Of a stretch of 64,000 nt of DNA, positions 18,820-28,808 are shown one piece after another. The first letter of the stretch is position 1. Each line of letters opens with the position of its first letter. The notes under the pieces were generated by a model, which saw nothing but the letters and a program-made list of their open reading frames with translations, was not told where the DNA came from and searched no databases. A program made the position numbers and the translations under genes. Origin of the DNA: Breviolum minutum Mf 1.05b.01 (lineage: Eukaryota > Sar > Dinophyceae > Suessiales > Symbiodiniaceae); assembly GCA_000507305.1 (NCBI GenBank), contig DF239306.1, positions 202,458 to 266,457 on the forward strand. The letters run 5' to 3'.

Positions 18820-21498
18820 AAAGGAAGACCTTTTGTTTTTCGCATTTACCTATTTTGTGGGTTACCGAGAAAAGCAGATGTTCGTCAGTGCTTGGTCAAG
18901 CTTGGCCAAAAACTTGGTTTCAGGGTCTCAGTTCACGAAGTTGACATTGAGCGATCGAGTGCTGACGACTTGTCAGATGAGGGTTTGTGGGCCGAAATCC
19001 ACAAACAAGTTTCACAAGGTGAATACGATGTTGCAATGCTTTCGCCGCCTTGCAATACGTACAGTCGTGCCAGAATGCAATGGAAAAATTCGCCAGGTCC
19101 AAGACCTGTGCGCAATGCAACCTATCCTTGGGGTTTTCCTTGGCTAGGTTCTTCAAACAAAGCGCTTGTTCGTACGCGCAATTTCTTCATTCGAAAGACA
19201 TTGGAGTTGTGTGGCCATTTACATTTTTGCAAGCTTTTCTTTCTCATCGACCACCCGGAGGACTTGGGCATAGTTGGTCAGGATAGACCGGCAAGCATTT
19301 GGCAACTGCCGGAAACGAGGTCATTGGCTCAGGACACGGGTGCTTATACATGGGCAATTCACCAGTGTGAATTTGGGGCTTCAACCACGAAACCCACTCG
19401 TTTTCTGTCAAATATTTCGAAGGCTGCAGAGCAACGACATCAAGGCTGGCCACAATTTGATATTGAATTTCACTACATTAGTCCACTGCCCAGGCAGTGC
19501 AGTCACAAATTTCATGTGAAGAAACTTATCGGGAAAGACAAAACAGGAAAGTGGGCTACATCACCGGCTGCGGCATATCCACCAGGTTTATGCAAGCGTT
19601 TGGCCCTCATCCTGGCTTCCGTTCTTCGAAAAGGGGGTAGTGAGGATGAGTTCTCGGCCGGCACTCAAGGTGTTGGCAAATCTTCTGAGTTTGATGCTTG
19701 TAAGAATGGCGATTCCTCTCAACAACAATCCTTGGGACAGTCAGTGGCTTCTGAGTTTGATGCTTGCAAGAATGGCGATTCCTCTCAACAACGATCCTTG
19801 GGACAGTCAGTGGGGACACATTCCAGCGGGCCTTCTTCTTCAGATGTTGGTGTGGATCAGATTCAAAATTTTGTGGAGCAAGAGGAAGCACTCAAAGCTG
19901 GTGCTTTGGCGGCTCAGTGCAGGAGTGATCCCATCACAGTTGAGTGGGATGGGGAATCGAGACATTTCATTGACGGATTTGGTATGTGTTCACCTAACAG
20001 GTGGAGACCGGAGCTCAGAGGTGCGAGGCTCCCACAACAAGCAGTTTCTTTGTTGGAAGGGTTCCATTCCGATTTGAGAACCTTTGTCGAACAGAAGTTG
20101 GGCTCTAATGTCAGGAGGGCTGCGTTTGAGCTGGAGGTTGGTCAGATCAAAGCGTCACCTTTCAGTGATGAGAGCTTGGAGGCACTGAGGGTGAAGATGG
20201 CGTCCAGGCTGCCTATGCCTGGTCAAGCGGTGCTCAGGGCTGATGGTCAGCCCTTTTATCTGGAGTTCATTTCGCAAGCCATGGAGATCATCGGTGACCC
20301 AGACTGGGGGATGCTGGTTGGACCGGGTGACACCTTTTCATCTGGAGTCCGAGTTGGTTACAAGGAGCAGATTCAACGTGCTCCCAAGGTTTTTCCTCCT
20401 AAGGTGAAGAGTCGCGCCTTGGATCAGTCCATCTTCTCTGAGGAGGCGAGCAATTACAAGTCAGCAGAGGAATTTGCAGAGAAGCTTGAAAGTAAGTTTA
20501 GAGAAGATGAGTCCAGAGGTTGGATGTTTCCTACCACCGCGGGTGTGGTGAAGTCGCAGTTTCCGGATTCGACGCTTCTCATTGCTGCCATGGGGGCCAT
20601 ACCTAAACCTGACGGTTCCGTGAGACCTATCCACGACGGAACTAATTTCGTGCAAGTCAACAACAACATAAAGATTGAGGACCAGTTGCAGTATCCGGGG
20701 CCACATGATGCTGTAGGGGTTATTCGTGAGGTTGTGGAGACACGTGATTCCCTTTTTACTCTCTCGGCCGACATTGCTTCTGCTCACAGGTTGGTGAAAA
20801 TACGCAAGAGGGATTGGCCGCTCTTGGGATGCCGTGCACGGGCTGACTCCAAGACGATTTGGCTGAACTGCGTGGGCACGTTCGGGAGCAGCTCTGCTCC
20901 GTATTATTGGAGCAGACTTTTTGGTCTGGTTGGTAGGCTGGTTTCTTTCATGATGCTCAGAGCCTTTACACTTCAGATCATCTATGTCGACGACATGCAC
21001 ATTGCGACGGTGGGACAGGACAAGTTCACGCGCCTCTGGATGCTACTGGTTGCCTATGAGATGCTCGGCACGCCTTTCTCCTACAAAAAGTTCTGTGGGG
21101 GACTTTCCGCTGAGTTCGTTGGCTACTTCTTGGATTACAGGGAGGTGGCCGTTGGCATTGTGGTACGAAGAGGGACTTGGCTGTCAGATTTCATTGGGGA
21201 GATGTCTCAGAGAGGATTCACAGTTTCGATGAGGCTCTTCGCCGAGTTCCTGGGGCGACTTGGTTTTGTCGCAAGGGTTCTCACATGGCTTAAACCTTTT
21301 CTGGCACCCCTTTATTCCTGGTCAGCCGCTCTGGATGGTGGTACAGTTGCAACTGCGCCCAAACTGGTTAGGGTTGTTCTGGTTTTCATCACAAGAGGCA
21401 ACTCGACAGCGGGAAGTTCACCTTTTCCTGCCGGAGGCCTGCTGTGGCTTCAACGGAGTTGTTCCGCACGGACGCAAAATGCGAGTCCTCCAAGATAG
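18820..21498 (+). CDS. retroelement polyprotein: methyltransferase-like domain fused to reverse transcriptase
   Basis: The frame opens after a TGA at 18817-18819; no ATG is certain. The N-terminal region has IYLFCGLPRKADV (motif I), VSVHEVDIERSS, EYDVAMLSPPCNTYSRAR (motif IV with Pro-Cys, near 19045), PWGFPWLG, FFLIDHPEDLG (motif VI, near 19250), ASIWQLPE and QCEFGASTTKPTRFLS, the layout of a C5-type SAM methyltransferase. A linker with a 22-residue tandem duplication follows, then an RT: LFTLSADIASAHRLVKI, GTFGSSSAPYYWSRLFG and IIYVDDMHIAT (YVDD near 20983). The ORF leaves frame near 21390, before RNase H, which continues one frame over. The RT resembles DIRS-like or other YVDD elements rather than Copia; no tyrosine recombinase is visible. 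Confidence 0.65.
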   Translation, partial: KGRPFVFRIYLFCGLPRKADVRQCLVKLGQKLGFRVSVHEVDIERSSADDLSDEGLWAEIHKQVSQGEYDVAMLSPPCNTYSRARMQWKNSPGPRPVRNATYPWGFPWLGSSNKALVRTRNFFIRKTLELCGHLHFCKLFFLIDHPEDLGIVGQDRPASIWQLPETRSLAQDTGAYTWAIHQCEFGASTTKPTRFLSNISKAAEQRHQGWPQFDIEFHYISPLPRQCSHKFHVKKLIGKDKTGKWATSPAAAYPPGLCKRLALILASVLRKGGSEDEFSAGTQGVGKSSEFDACKNGDSSQQQSLGQSVASEFDACKNGDSSQQRSLGQSVGTHSSGPSSSDVGVDQIQNFVEQEEALKAGALAAQCRSDPITVEWDGESRHFIDGFGMCSPNRWRPELRGARLPQQAVSLLEGFHSDLRTFVEQKLGSNVRRAAFELEVGQIKASPFSDESLEALRVKMASRLPMPGQAVLRADGQPFYLEFISQAMEIIGDPDWGMLVGPGDTFSSGVRVGYKEQIQRAPKVFPPKVKSRALDQSIFSEEASNYKSAEEFAEKLESKFREDESRGWMFPTTAGVVKSQFPDSTLLIAAMGAIPKPDGSVRPIHDGTNFVQVNNNIKIEDQLQYPGPHDAVGVIREVVETRDSLFTLSADIASAHRLVKIRKRDWPLLGCRARADSKTIWLNCVGTFGSSSAPYYWSRLFGLVGRLVSFMMLRAFTLQIIYVDDMHIATVGQDKFTRLWMLLVAYEMLGTPFSYKKFCGGLSAEFVGYFLDYREVAVGIVVRRGTWLSDFIGEMSQRGFTVSMRLFAEFLGRLGFVARVLTWLKPFLAPLYSWSAALDGGTVATAPKLVRVVLVFITRGNSTAGSSPFPAGGLLWLQRSCSARTQNASPPR
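19684..19815 (+). repeat. 66-bp in-frame tandem duplication within the polyprotein linker
   Basis: Two copies of a 22-residue unit beginning SEFDACKNGDSSQQ follow each other; they differ by a few substitutions. The frame is kept. It lies between the methyltransferase-like and RT domains. Confidence 0.85.
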
Positions 21499-22031
21499 TC
21501 CTTGGTGGTCATGAGGTCTCTGGCAAACGTTGGTTCTGCATAGTAGTTACCCCTTCGGACCTTCCTATGCTTTTCAAGGACGATGGCCAATCTCAGTGGG
21601 CGTCAGCACCGGCTGAACTCCTAGGCACTCTGGTTGCTTTACATGTCTTCGGAGTGTTCAGTCGCGACTTCAGTGATGGAAGGACAAGAGTGGTCTTGAA
21701 GGCTGGGACTGATAATAGGTCCAACGAGTCGACGATGGCGAGGGCTTCTACCACTTTCCACATGCAACTTTCTGAACACGTTATGAAGGCTGGTGTTAGG
21801 CTCGACCTTCGATGGAGACCAAGGGATGAGAACGAACCTGCAGATGATCTCACAAACGAGAACTTTGAGAGGTTCGATATGAATGATAGGGTCGAGGTGA
21901 AGCTGGAGGACTTAGACCTGGCTTTTCTCTGGTCTATGTGGAATGCACGGGATGAGTTTCTCGACAGGTCTGCTTGGAAAGTAAAAGTGGATCCAGTGCA
22001 TCGCTCTAAACATGAGAAGTCCAAGTGGTGA
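21396..22031 (+). CDS. RNase H domain of the same element, shifted frame
   Basis: This frame is offset from the RT ORF. It reads RPAVASTELFRTDAKCE, then QWASAPAELLGTLVALHVFG (acidic position), LKAGTDNRSNESTMARASTT and LDLRWRPRDENEPADDLTNE, the RNase H arrangement found at the C-terminus of DIRS-like and related elements. The two frames meet around 21385-21400, where a one-base loss or two-base gain would explain the break; programmed frameshifting is possible but no clear slippery heptamer is visible. The tail ends SKHEKSKW before the stop at 22031. Confidence 0.65.
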   Translation, partial: RQLDSGKFTFSCRRPAVASTELFRTDAKCESSKIVLGGHEVSGKRWFCIVVTPSDLPMLFKDDGQSQWASAPAELLGTLVALHVFGVFSRDFSDGRTRVVLKAGTDNRSNESTMARASTTFHMQLSEHVMKAGVRLDLRWRPRDENEPADDLTNENFERFDMNDRVEVKLEDLDLAFLWSMWNARDEFLDRSAWKVKVDPVHRSKHEKSKW

Positions 22032-22228
22032 GGCACTGCTCGCTTCGGTGGGGGTTTTGTACCTTGCAGTGCAATATTGGTGTACAACTATTTTGCTTGT
22101 GCAGACATTTTCAGCAATTTTATTTGTGGATATGTATTCACTTGGGTGCATTCCATTTTCAATGGAACTCTTCAATGGAACTCGTCGTGAAGGCCTTTTT
22201 CGGCCGTGTTTGAGAAATACCGTGACGT

Positions 22229-22246
22229 CCCCAACAACTGTTGGGG
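22229..22246. repeat. 18-bp near-perfect palindrome
   Basis: CCCCAACA, a 2-nt spacer AC, then TGTTGGGG. It lies in the gap between the RNase H stop and the truncated start of the second Copia element. Confidence 0.55.
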
Positions 22247-22329
22247 TTTGACCACCACACCTGGCAAAAAGAATGCGCTCCCGTGATTTCTCTTGTGTGG
22301 TCGCTGACTGTTGTTTCCTATTTGAAGAT

Positions 22330-23617
22330 GCTTCGCAACAACGCCGCCCCCATTGGCCCAAGGGCCGGTGAACAGGAAGTGTCTTCCAGGTCAACGTGAT
22401 GCTTCGAGACTCTGGTATTCATATTTTGTTGAAAGGCTGAGGGCGCACGTTTTAGTCGATGTTTGTGCAGCGCAACCTGGTATTTTGAAATGTGTTTCAG
22501 AAGACAAGTTGTGTGGTGTTTTGCTGCTTCATGTCGACGACGTGTTGATTCATGGAACCGAGACTTGGATCAGTGAAGTTCTCATACCGAGTTTGGAGAA
22601 GGAATTCAAGCTGACTTACACTATGGCTCCAAGACACCAAGGTGGAACGTTGGAATTTCTGAAACGTGTTCACGTGGTTGAACCAAACTATAACTATGCT
22701 TCAATCACGATTTCTGCGGAGAACAAACATGCTAAGTGCTTTGATTGAAAGGTTTTCGAAGATTGATGGAAAACTTCCACGTGTAGCTTACACCCCGTGC
22801 TCAGATTCCATTTCACTATCCAAAGCTGATTTGCTATCTCCTATTCGTGCTGCAGAGTATCGTTCACTGGTTGGCGTTGCTATGTATTTGGCACAGGAAC
22901 GTTTCGACCTGCAGTATGCAACAAAGACTCTTGCAGGTTTCTTGCAACAGACAACCAAATCAGCATGGAACGCTTTGGGACGTTTGGTAGGATATTTGCG
23001 ATTCAGTGAAGACTTTGGTTTGAAAATCGTGCAAAGCAAGCGTGGAAGGACTTTGATGGAAGCCTTGTTGAATCAATATCATGAGAGAGAGAAAAACACC
23101 ATAGAGTTATACAGAAATTCAGATTGGTGTGGAAGTGGTGACATGAAGTCAACAAGCACTGCAGTACAGGTTTTGAATGGCATCATTATTCATAGCACTA
23201 GTCGTTCTCAGAAGTGCATTTCGCTTTCAAGTACAGAAGCAGAGTGGTATGCAGCGTCGAGTGGTGTTTGTCATGCATACTCTTTACAGCATATAGTGGA
23301 GTTTATCACATGTGGAAACTGCAATATTCTTACGCTTCATAATGATAACAGTGCTGTCATAATGTTTGTCCCTCAAGTTTGGAGTCGGCAGGTTGAGACA
23401 TATTCGTGGCCGCATGCTATGGTTGCAGGAACGGATGGCAAGCCATGATCTCAACATACGTCAAGTTCCAACACTTCAGAATATTGGAGATTTTAACACC
23501 AAACCGCGTGCAAAGAATCGTTTTCTTGCATTGCTGCATATGTTTGGTTTTACTGTTTCAAAAGATCAGCGTGTTGGGGCAGAAGAGTTTTCCAAACAAC
23601 CGGCAAAGAAGCCGTGA
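22330..23617 (+). pseudogene. Copia pol 3' part: RT end and RNase H, frameshifted
   Basis: The first frame holds the end of a Copia RT: KCLPGQRDASRLWYSYF and GVLLLHVDDVLIHG (the VDD active site). The second frame, after an extra T at 22740-22742, has the connection region (YRSLVGVAMYLAQERFDLQ) and RNase H (NSDWCGSGDMKSTSTAVQVL; CISLSSTEAEWYAASSGVCH). The third frame, after an extra C at 23370-23372, has GVGRLRHIRGRMLWLQ and VPTLQNIGDFNTKPRAKNRF. The stop is TGA at 23615-23617. Two single-base insertions and the lost 5' half (gag, protease, integrase and fingers of RT missing) make it a pseudogene. The frame of the last part continues after that stop into a membrane-anchored tail. Confidence 0.8.
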
Positions 23618-23662
23618 GAAAACAAGTGAACCTTGTAATTTTCGGGTGCAAGCACGGCAGAC

Positions 23663-24592
23663 TTGAATGAAACTGCAAAACGTGTTTTGAGAATTCTTTC
23701 TACCTGCAACTTGATGGACTTGGCAAATGGTGCTATGGATTCCTCAGGCAGTCTGGTGGATTCTGCAGATGATATGAGCCAAATGTCGACACCGAAAGCC
23801 TTGGGTCAGTGGCGTAGCAATTCTTCAGCTGTGTGGATTCAGATGTTCTTCACAGTGGTTTGCATTGGTTTTGGAATCCTGATGATTGTCCGTGGCAGAA
23901 GACAAAATCGCCAGGGTGCTATGGATGACAGTGACGATTCAGATGCTAGTGCTCGTCGAGATGCAGAACGTCGAGAGCGCTATCTTCACTGCAGTTTGGA
24001 TGAAGCTTCAGACCCAGACACTTGGATGGAAGTGCGGCATCATCATGATGAAGAAGAAAAATACTATATGCAAATTCGAGCACCAATTCCATCTGATTCT
24101 TGGGAAAGTCCCGGCCAGCCACACGAGCCGGTTGCAGCAGCTTTCATCGAGGCAATCGATTACCCATGGAGAGGTTGGCAATTTGGCTATAGCCAACTTC
24201 TTAATGGAGAGAGCTGGGAGACGATTGCGGCAGCTACATATGGTGGTGCAGATGCTGGCGCAATCAGGTTTTATACTGATGCAGTTGGAACATTGAGCAA
24301 TGCCTTTGACAGATTTGAGAGTGGGGAGCTCAACGACAATTCATTGGAGACACGCAATATCCTTAGAGAGTTTGCAAGGTTTTCTCCAAGAGCGGACAGC
24401 CCCGCTGCAGCTATGTCAATGGATGAGATGGCTGATGAACTAGGTCGTTATCAGAGGAATCAACGTTCTCTTGATGACGAAGAGATTCAACTGCGTGGTG
24501 CCATTGCTATGGAGGTTGATGATGACTTTGAAAATCAACCTATGGATGGGGATTTGAATTTGAATGGAATCCACAACAATGCCATTTCGTGA
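23663..24592 (+). CDS. Copia C-terminal extension with one transmembrane segment
   Basis: In the same frame as the end of RNase H, after one stop, a 309-codon reading runs to 24592. It has KRVLRILSTCNLMDLA, one hydrophobic segment (IQMFFTVVCIGFGILMIV) followed by Arg-Gly-Arg-Arg, an acidic stretch, RYLHCSLDEASDPDTW and RHHHDEEE, then an alpha-helical region (WRGWQFGYSQLLNGESWE; SLETRNILREFARF). The box with RY, SDP, W and HHHD also occurs in the tail of the Copia copy at 16522-17931, in the same order relative to RNase H and membrane segment. Function unknown; by position it could be env-like. The first residue given is arbitrary, since native translation would come through RNase H. Confidence 0.6.
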   Translation: MNETAKRVLRILSTCNLMDLANGAMDSSGSLVDSADDMSQMSTPKALGQWRSNSSAVWIQMFFTVVCIGFGILMIVRGRRQNRQGAMDDSDDSDASARRDAERRERYLHCSLDEASDPDTWMEVRHHHDEEEKYYMQIRAPIPSDSWESPGQPHEPVAAAFIEAIDYPWRGWQFGYSQLLNGESWETIAAATYGGADAGAIRFYTDAVGTLSNAFDRFESGELNDNSLETRNILREFARFSPRADSPAAAMSMDEMADELGRYQRNQRSLDDEEIQLRGAIAMEVDDDFENQPMDGDLNLNGIHNNAIS

Positions 24593-25230
24593 GCTTTCAA
24601 TGGCATTCTTCAATGGTGCAAGGCTTTTCAAACGGCATACCGCACCGTGTGCCATTTCGCGATGAGTGATTTGCATTTACATTGCATTCTATTTGGTGTA
24701 TTTGCAATTTTTACAACAGTATTTGATATTTGGCGTATTCACTTATTTCCTCAAATGAGCCGATTCGGTGAAGGCCAAACACCGTGAGCTCCCATTTATC
24801 CCTGGCATATTCTTACAATATTTTATGTGAGTGATGATTGGATGGTTTAGGTTTCACGTAGTGTCACTTCAACCAGTTCATGGACCATGTGATATGGTAG
24901 CTTGATTGGTTGGCTGTGCATCTGGACAGTGTGTAGCTGATGGCAGCACAAAGCGAGAAGTGTACGAAGTTGTGCACTTAGAAGCATGGCCCGATGCAGT
25001 GAGGTTTGGACGAAACCTCCGTGGTTCTTTTGAAAATCTTTTGTGAATTTGTTTGGTTTCTTGTGAGGTGCCACTTTTGACGTTTCGGTTGTTTCCTTGT
25101 GGTTTTGCAGAAAGTGGTGGCATCTACTGTTGGATTTGATTGCTCATAAAGGGCAACCAATTCCAAGGCGGGGTAAGTAGATTTGGTTCTACCACTTATA
25201 CCCCAGTTTGCTAGTAGAAAACTATTCCAT
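24593..25230. other. non-coding stretch before the satellite region
   Basis: AT-rich just after the Copia tail, then ordinary sequence. No exon-like frame. It may include the 3' untranslated part or LTR of the second Copia element, but I could not pair it with a second copy. Confidence 0.35.
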
Positions 25231-25249
25231 AAAAGGTGGATGGTTTCAA

Positions 25250-26275
25250 CTCGTCATCTCGGGGAGTGTGCGGGGATGTCTGGAACATGTCTTGGCGTTG
25301 TTTCCGCGAATTTGTGTCTGTCTTGTCATGGTGGTGTCTTAGTGTTGCTTTAGTGATGTCTCGGTGAGGTCTCAGTGATCGGTGACCCTTTGGTGATGTT
25401 TTGGTCTTGTCATGTCTCGGTCTTGGTTTGGGTATATTTCGGCCCTGTCCTTTTTTGGTGTTGCTTGGGTGATGTCTGGGTCTTGTCTTGATGGTCTTGT
25501 TGTGGTAGTAGTCTCGGACTTGTTTTGGTGTTGCTTGGTGGCATGTCGGGGATGGCCCGAGGATGTGTCGGATCACGTCTCGGTCTTGTATCGGTGATGT
25601 CTTGGTCTTGGTTTGGTGTTGCTTGGGTGATGTCTCCGGTCTTGTCTCGGTGACGTTTCAGTCATGTCTATGGTGATGTCTCGATGACTAATATCTCGGT
25701 GCTGTCTGGGTTATGTTTCGGTCTTGTTTCGATCATGTCTTGGTCTTTTTCTTGTTGTTTGGGTGGTGTCCCGGGAATGGCGCGGTGACGTCTCTGTCAT
25801 GTTTGGGCCGTCTCGGTGTTGTTGTGGTAGTAGTGTCGGGCTTGTCTCGGTGGTGTCTCGGTCTTGTTTTGGTGTTGCTTTTTCGGATGGCGCGGTGATG
25901 TGTCGGATCACGTCTCTGTCGTGTCTCCGTCTTGTGTCGGTCGGATGTTTCGGTCTTGTCTAGGTGATGTCTCCGTGATGTCTTGATCGTGTCTCGATCA
26001 TGTCTCGGTTTGGTATCGGTCTTGTTTCGGTAGTGTCTCGGTCTTGTTTCTATCGTGTCTCGGTATTGTCATGGTCTTGTCTCTGTCTTGTTTCGGTGGT
26101 GTCTCAGTCTTTTTTTGCGTGTTGCTTGGGTGATGTCTGGGGTCTTGTCTTGGTGATGTTTCGGTCATGTCTCGGTCATGTTTCGGTCGTGTCTCGGGCT
26201 TGTGTCGGTCTTGTCTCCGTCTTGGTTTGGTGTTGCTTGTTTGATGTGTCGGGGATGATCGGGTTCCTAAGCAAA
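25250..26275. repeat. 11-bp satellite block 1
   Basis: A degenerate 11-bp unit, roughly CGGT-S-W-TGTYT, repeats head to tail; around 26008-26100 nine successive units are exactly 11 bp long. Longer words such as TTGGTTTGGTGTTGCTTGGG recur as a higher-order pattern. The Thr/Arg/His/Asp-rich antisense and Val/Ser/Cys-rich sense readings arise from the repeat and are not genes. Confidence 0.85.
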
Positions 26276-26386
26276 TCTAAAACTCTACTTTGAATTTGTA
26301 TATTGTGCACCTTTGGGCAAATCAGTGTCACTGTGGCTTTTGTTGCCCGGAAGAGTGGCAAACGTCTCAAAGAGCGGGGGGTTTGT
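26240..26386. repeat. duplicated segment D1, copy 1
   Basis: About 147 bp (GGGGATGATCGGGTTCCTAA and on) recurs almost unchanged at about 27845-27990. Copy 1 is cut at the N at 26387; copy 2 continues into unique sequence. Confidence 0.8.
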
Positions 26387-26387
26387 N
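26387..26387. other. ambiguous base at a repeat junction
   Basis: A single N joins the end of duplicated segment D1 to the start of duplicated segment D2. Elsewhere in the window these segments have different neighbours, so this is a likely assembly join rather than a true adjacency. Confidence 0.7.
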
Positions 26388-26392
26388 GTAAT

Positions 26393-26782
26393 ACCACTTT
26401 TTGTTGCAGCCAGAGCCAGGGGCCAGGGCTTGGACGGATGCCGCAGGAGTTTGGCTAACCTTGAATGTTTTCACATATCCCTTGCATGGAACAATACCTT
26501 CTTTCCTGTGAACACAACGAGGAAGAGTGGAAAACTACAGGTAATTAAAAGGCAAGTTGTTGAAAACTGTTTTCAGCAAAGGAGACAACTCTCCCCCCTC
26601 AGCGCCACATTGCTCTTGATATTTTTCCATGTCCGCATGGTGGCAGGTCCCTTGCGCAAGGCCCAGCGAGAAAAGGAGAGGAAAAAAATACATGACAAGG
26701 CACGGGCCCTTGCTCAAGGCTCAAACATGCAAGGTATCCGAAACCAAGTGCCTTTTTGAAGCCAAACATCTACACAGGACGT
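26393..26782. repeat. duplicated segment D2, short copy
   Basis: It begins TACCACTTTTTGTTGCAGCC and ends at ATCTACACAGGA. It matches the second parts of two longer copies (28809-29472 and 30927-31589) with a few substitutions and lacks a 16-bp piece near 26578. The same frames are open in all copies, but I see no protein family in them. Confidence 0.8.
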
Positions 26783-27273
26783 TCTGATGTCTTGCTGTTG
26801 TTTCCGCGAACTTGTGTCTGTCTTGTCATGGTGGTGTTTAGTGTTGCTTTCGTGATGTTTCGGTGATGTGTTTCAATGATGTTACGGTGATGTCTGGGTG
26901 ATGCTTTGGCGCTGTCTTGGTCTTGTGTCGGTCTTGGTGTGTGATATTTTGGTCCTGTCCTATTTTGGTGTTGCTTGGGTGATGTCGGGGTCTTGTCTTG
27001 ATGGTCTTGTTGTGGTAGTAGTCTCGGACTTGGTTTGGTGTTGCTTGGTGGCATGTCGGGGATGGCCCGAGGATGTGTCGGATCACGTCTCGGTCTTTTC
27101 TCGGTGATGTCTCGGTCTTGGTTTGGTGTTGCTTGGGTGATGTCTCCGGTCTTGTCTCGGTGACGTTTCAGTCATGTCTCGGCCGTGTCTCGGTCTTGTG
27201 TCGGTCTTGTCTTGGTCTTGGTTTGGTGTTGGTTGGGTGATGTCTCGTGGATGATATGGTGATTTCTTGATGA

Positions 27274-27305
<32 letters not shown>

Positions 27306-27870
27306 TTGTCCGGGTTTTGTTTCGGTCTTGTTTCGGTCATGTCTTGGTCTTGTTCTTGTTGTTTGGGTGATGTCCCGCGAATGGCGCGGTGACGTCTCTG
27401 TCATGTTTGGGCCGTCTCGGTGTTGTTGTGGTAGTAGTCTCGGGCTTGTCGCGGTGATGTCTCGGTCTTGTTTTGGTGTTGCTTTTTCGGATGGCGCGGT
27501 GATGTGTCGGATCACGTCTCTGTCGTGTCTCCGTCTTGTGTCGGTCGGATGTTTCGGTCTTGTCTAGGTGATGTCTCCGTGATGTCTTGATCGTGTCTCG
27601 ATCATGTCTCGGTTTGGTATCGGTCTTGTTTCGGTAGTGTCTCGGTCTTGTTTCTATCGTGTCTCGGTATTGTCATGGTCTTGTCTCTGTCTTGTTTCGG
27701 TGGTGTCTCATTCTTTCTTCGTGTTGCTTGGGTGATGTCTGGGTCTTGCCTTGGTCCATGGTGATGTTTTGGTCATGTCTGGGTCATGTTTCGGTCGTGT
27801 CTCGGGCTTGTGTCGGTCTTGTCTCCGTCTTGGTTTGGTGTTGCTTGTTTGTGTCGGGGATGATCGGGTT
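26783..27870. repeat. 11-bp satellite block 2
   Basis: Same 11-bp unit as block 1. Long words shared with block 1, for example GTTGTGGTAGTAGTCTCGGA at about 25500 and 27008 and the GGCGCGGTGACGTCTCTG word, show that block 2 is largely a duplicate of block 1. An AT dinucleotide run interrupts it at about 27274-27300. Confidence 0.85.
27274..27300. repeat. AT dinucleotide microsatellite
   Basis: Thirteen or so uninterrupted AT/TA pairs inside satellite block 2. Block 1 lacks this run at the matching place, so it arose or expanded after the duplication. Confidence 0.8.
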
Positions 27871-27990
27871 CCTAAGCAAATCTAAAACTCTACTTTGAAT
27901 TTGTATATTGTGCACCTTTGGGCAAATCAGTGTCACTGTGGCTTTTGTTGCCCGGAAGAGTGGCAAACGTCTCAAAGAGCGGGGGGTTTG
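27845..27990. repeat. duplicated segment D1, copy 2
   Basis: Second copy of the segment at 26240-26386, with a 3-bp deletion near its start (GTTTGTGTCGG against GTTTGATGTGTCGG). It continues downstream into about 800 bp of unique, exon-poor sequence. Confidence 0.8.
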
Positions 27991-28808
27991 TGGCAGGGAA
28001 AAACTGGGTCTATTTTGCGTTTGGCCCCAAATTCCTTTTGCAAGCGAGATGCTGAAAGTGCATTGCAATTTCAAGCTGTCCAATTTCCATCTCAACCTCA
28101 TGACAGCCCATCTGGTCAGCTCTTTCTGCCGCAACTGCACCGCCGCCATCTCTTTCTCAGCCCAAATTTTTTTTTCACCTTCATTATTTTCAAACCTTTT
28201 TTATTATTTTCAATCCTTTTTTAATCCCTCACAGATTTTCCCTGGGCCTTTTCGCGCAACTATTTTGTTATTGCTCGATTCCTCCCTGAGTCCCGATCCT
28301 TTCATCCAATACACCATCACCAGCAATGATCTCCCCCGTGGTAGCCCTATAAACTTGCCATTGGCTAACTGAAACATTATATCCCTTGCTAGTCAATTTC
28401 ATGTCAGAAGCTGGGCCATTGCCTCGCGCCCTCTCCATTCCGAGGCTTCTGCTTTTTGAAAAAATTCAATAAGTGCCCTGATCAATTTCCACAATTTGAT
28501 ACTAGTTGCACTCATTTCTGTCTGGTTTGAATTCCAATTGTTTCAAATGAGAACTCATTGAAATAGGTTTTATTCCAATAAGATCCAATAAGGTTGTTTG
28601 GTAAAAATTGCAACAGAAGATCCACTAGCAGAAATGCATTTCCTTTTCAGAGGCATGTCAGTGCATGCAGCTGCGTGATTTAGTCAAGAATCCCAGATCA
28701 TATTTGTGGGTCATTTTCTGCTTGTAGAGCCAACAATGAAGCGAATCATGTCTTGGAACCAAGGCAGTTTACATCATCAACTCTCACAGAATCGGCTGCT
28801 CAGTCTTT
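27991..28808. other. unique stretch without supported gene
   Basis: Pyrimidine-rich around 28120-28260. An open frame to 28372 shows no family motif; no feature is supported. Confidence 0.35.

Noticed and set aside
20454..21000. Minus-strand frames inside the RT polyprotein
   Set aside because: They lie antisense to an RT with intact motifs and have no motif of their own.
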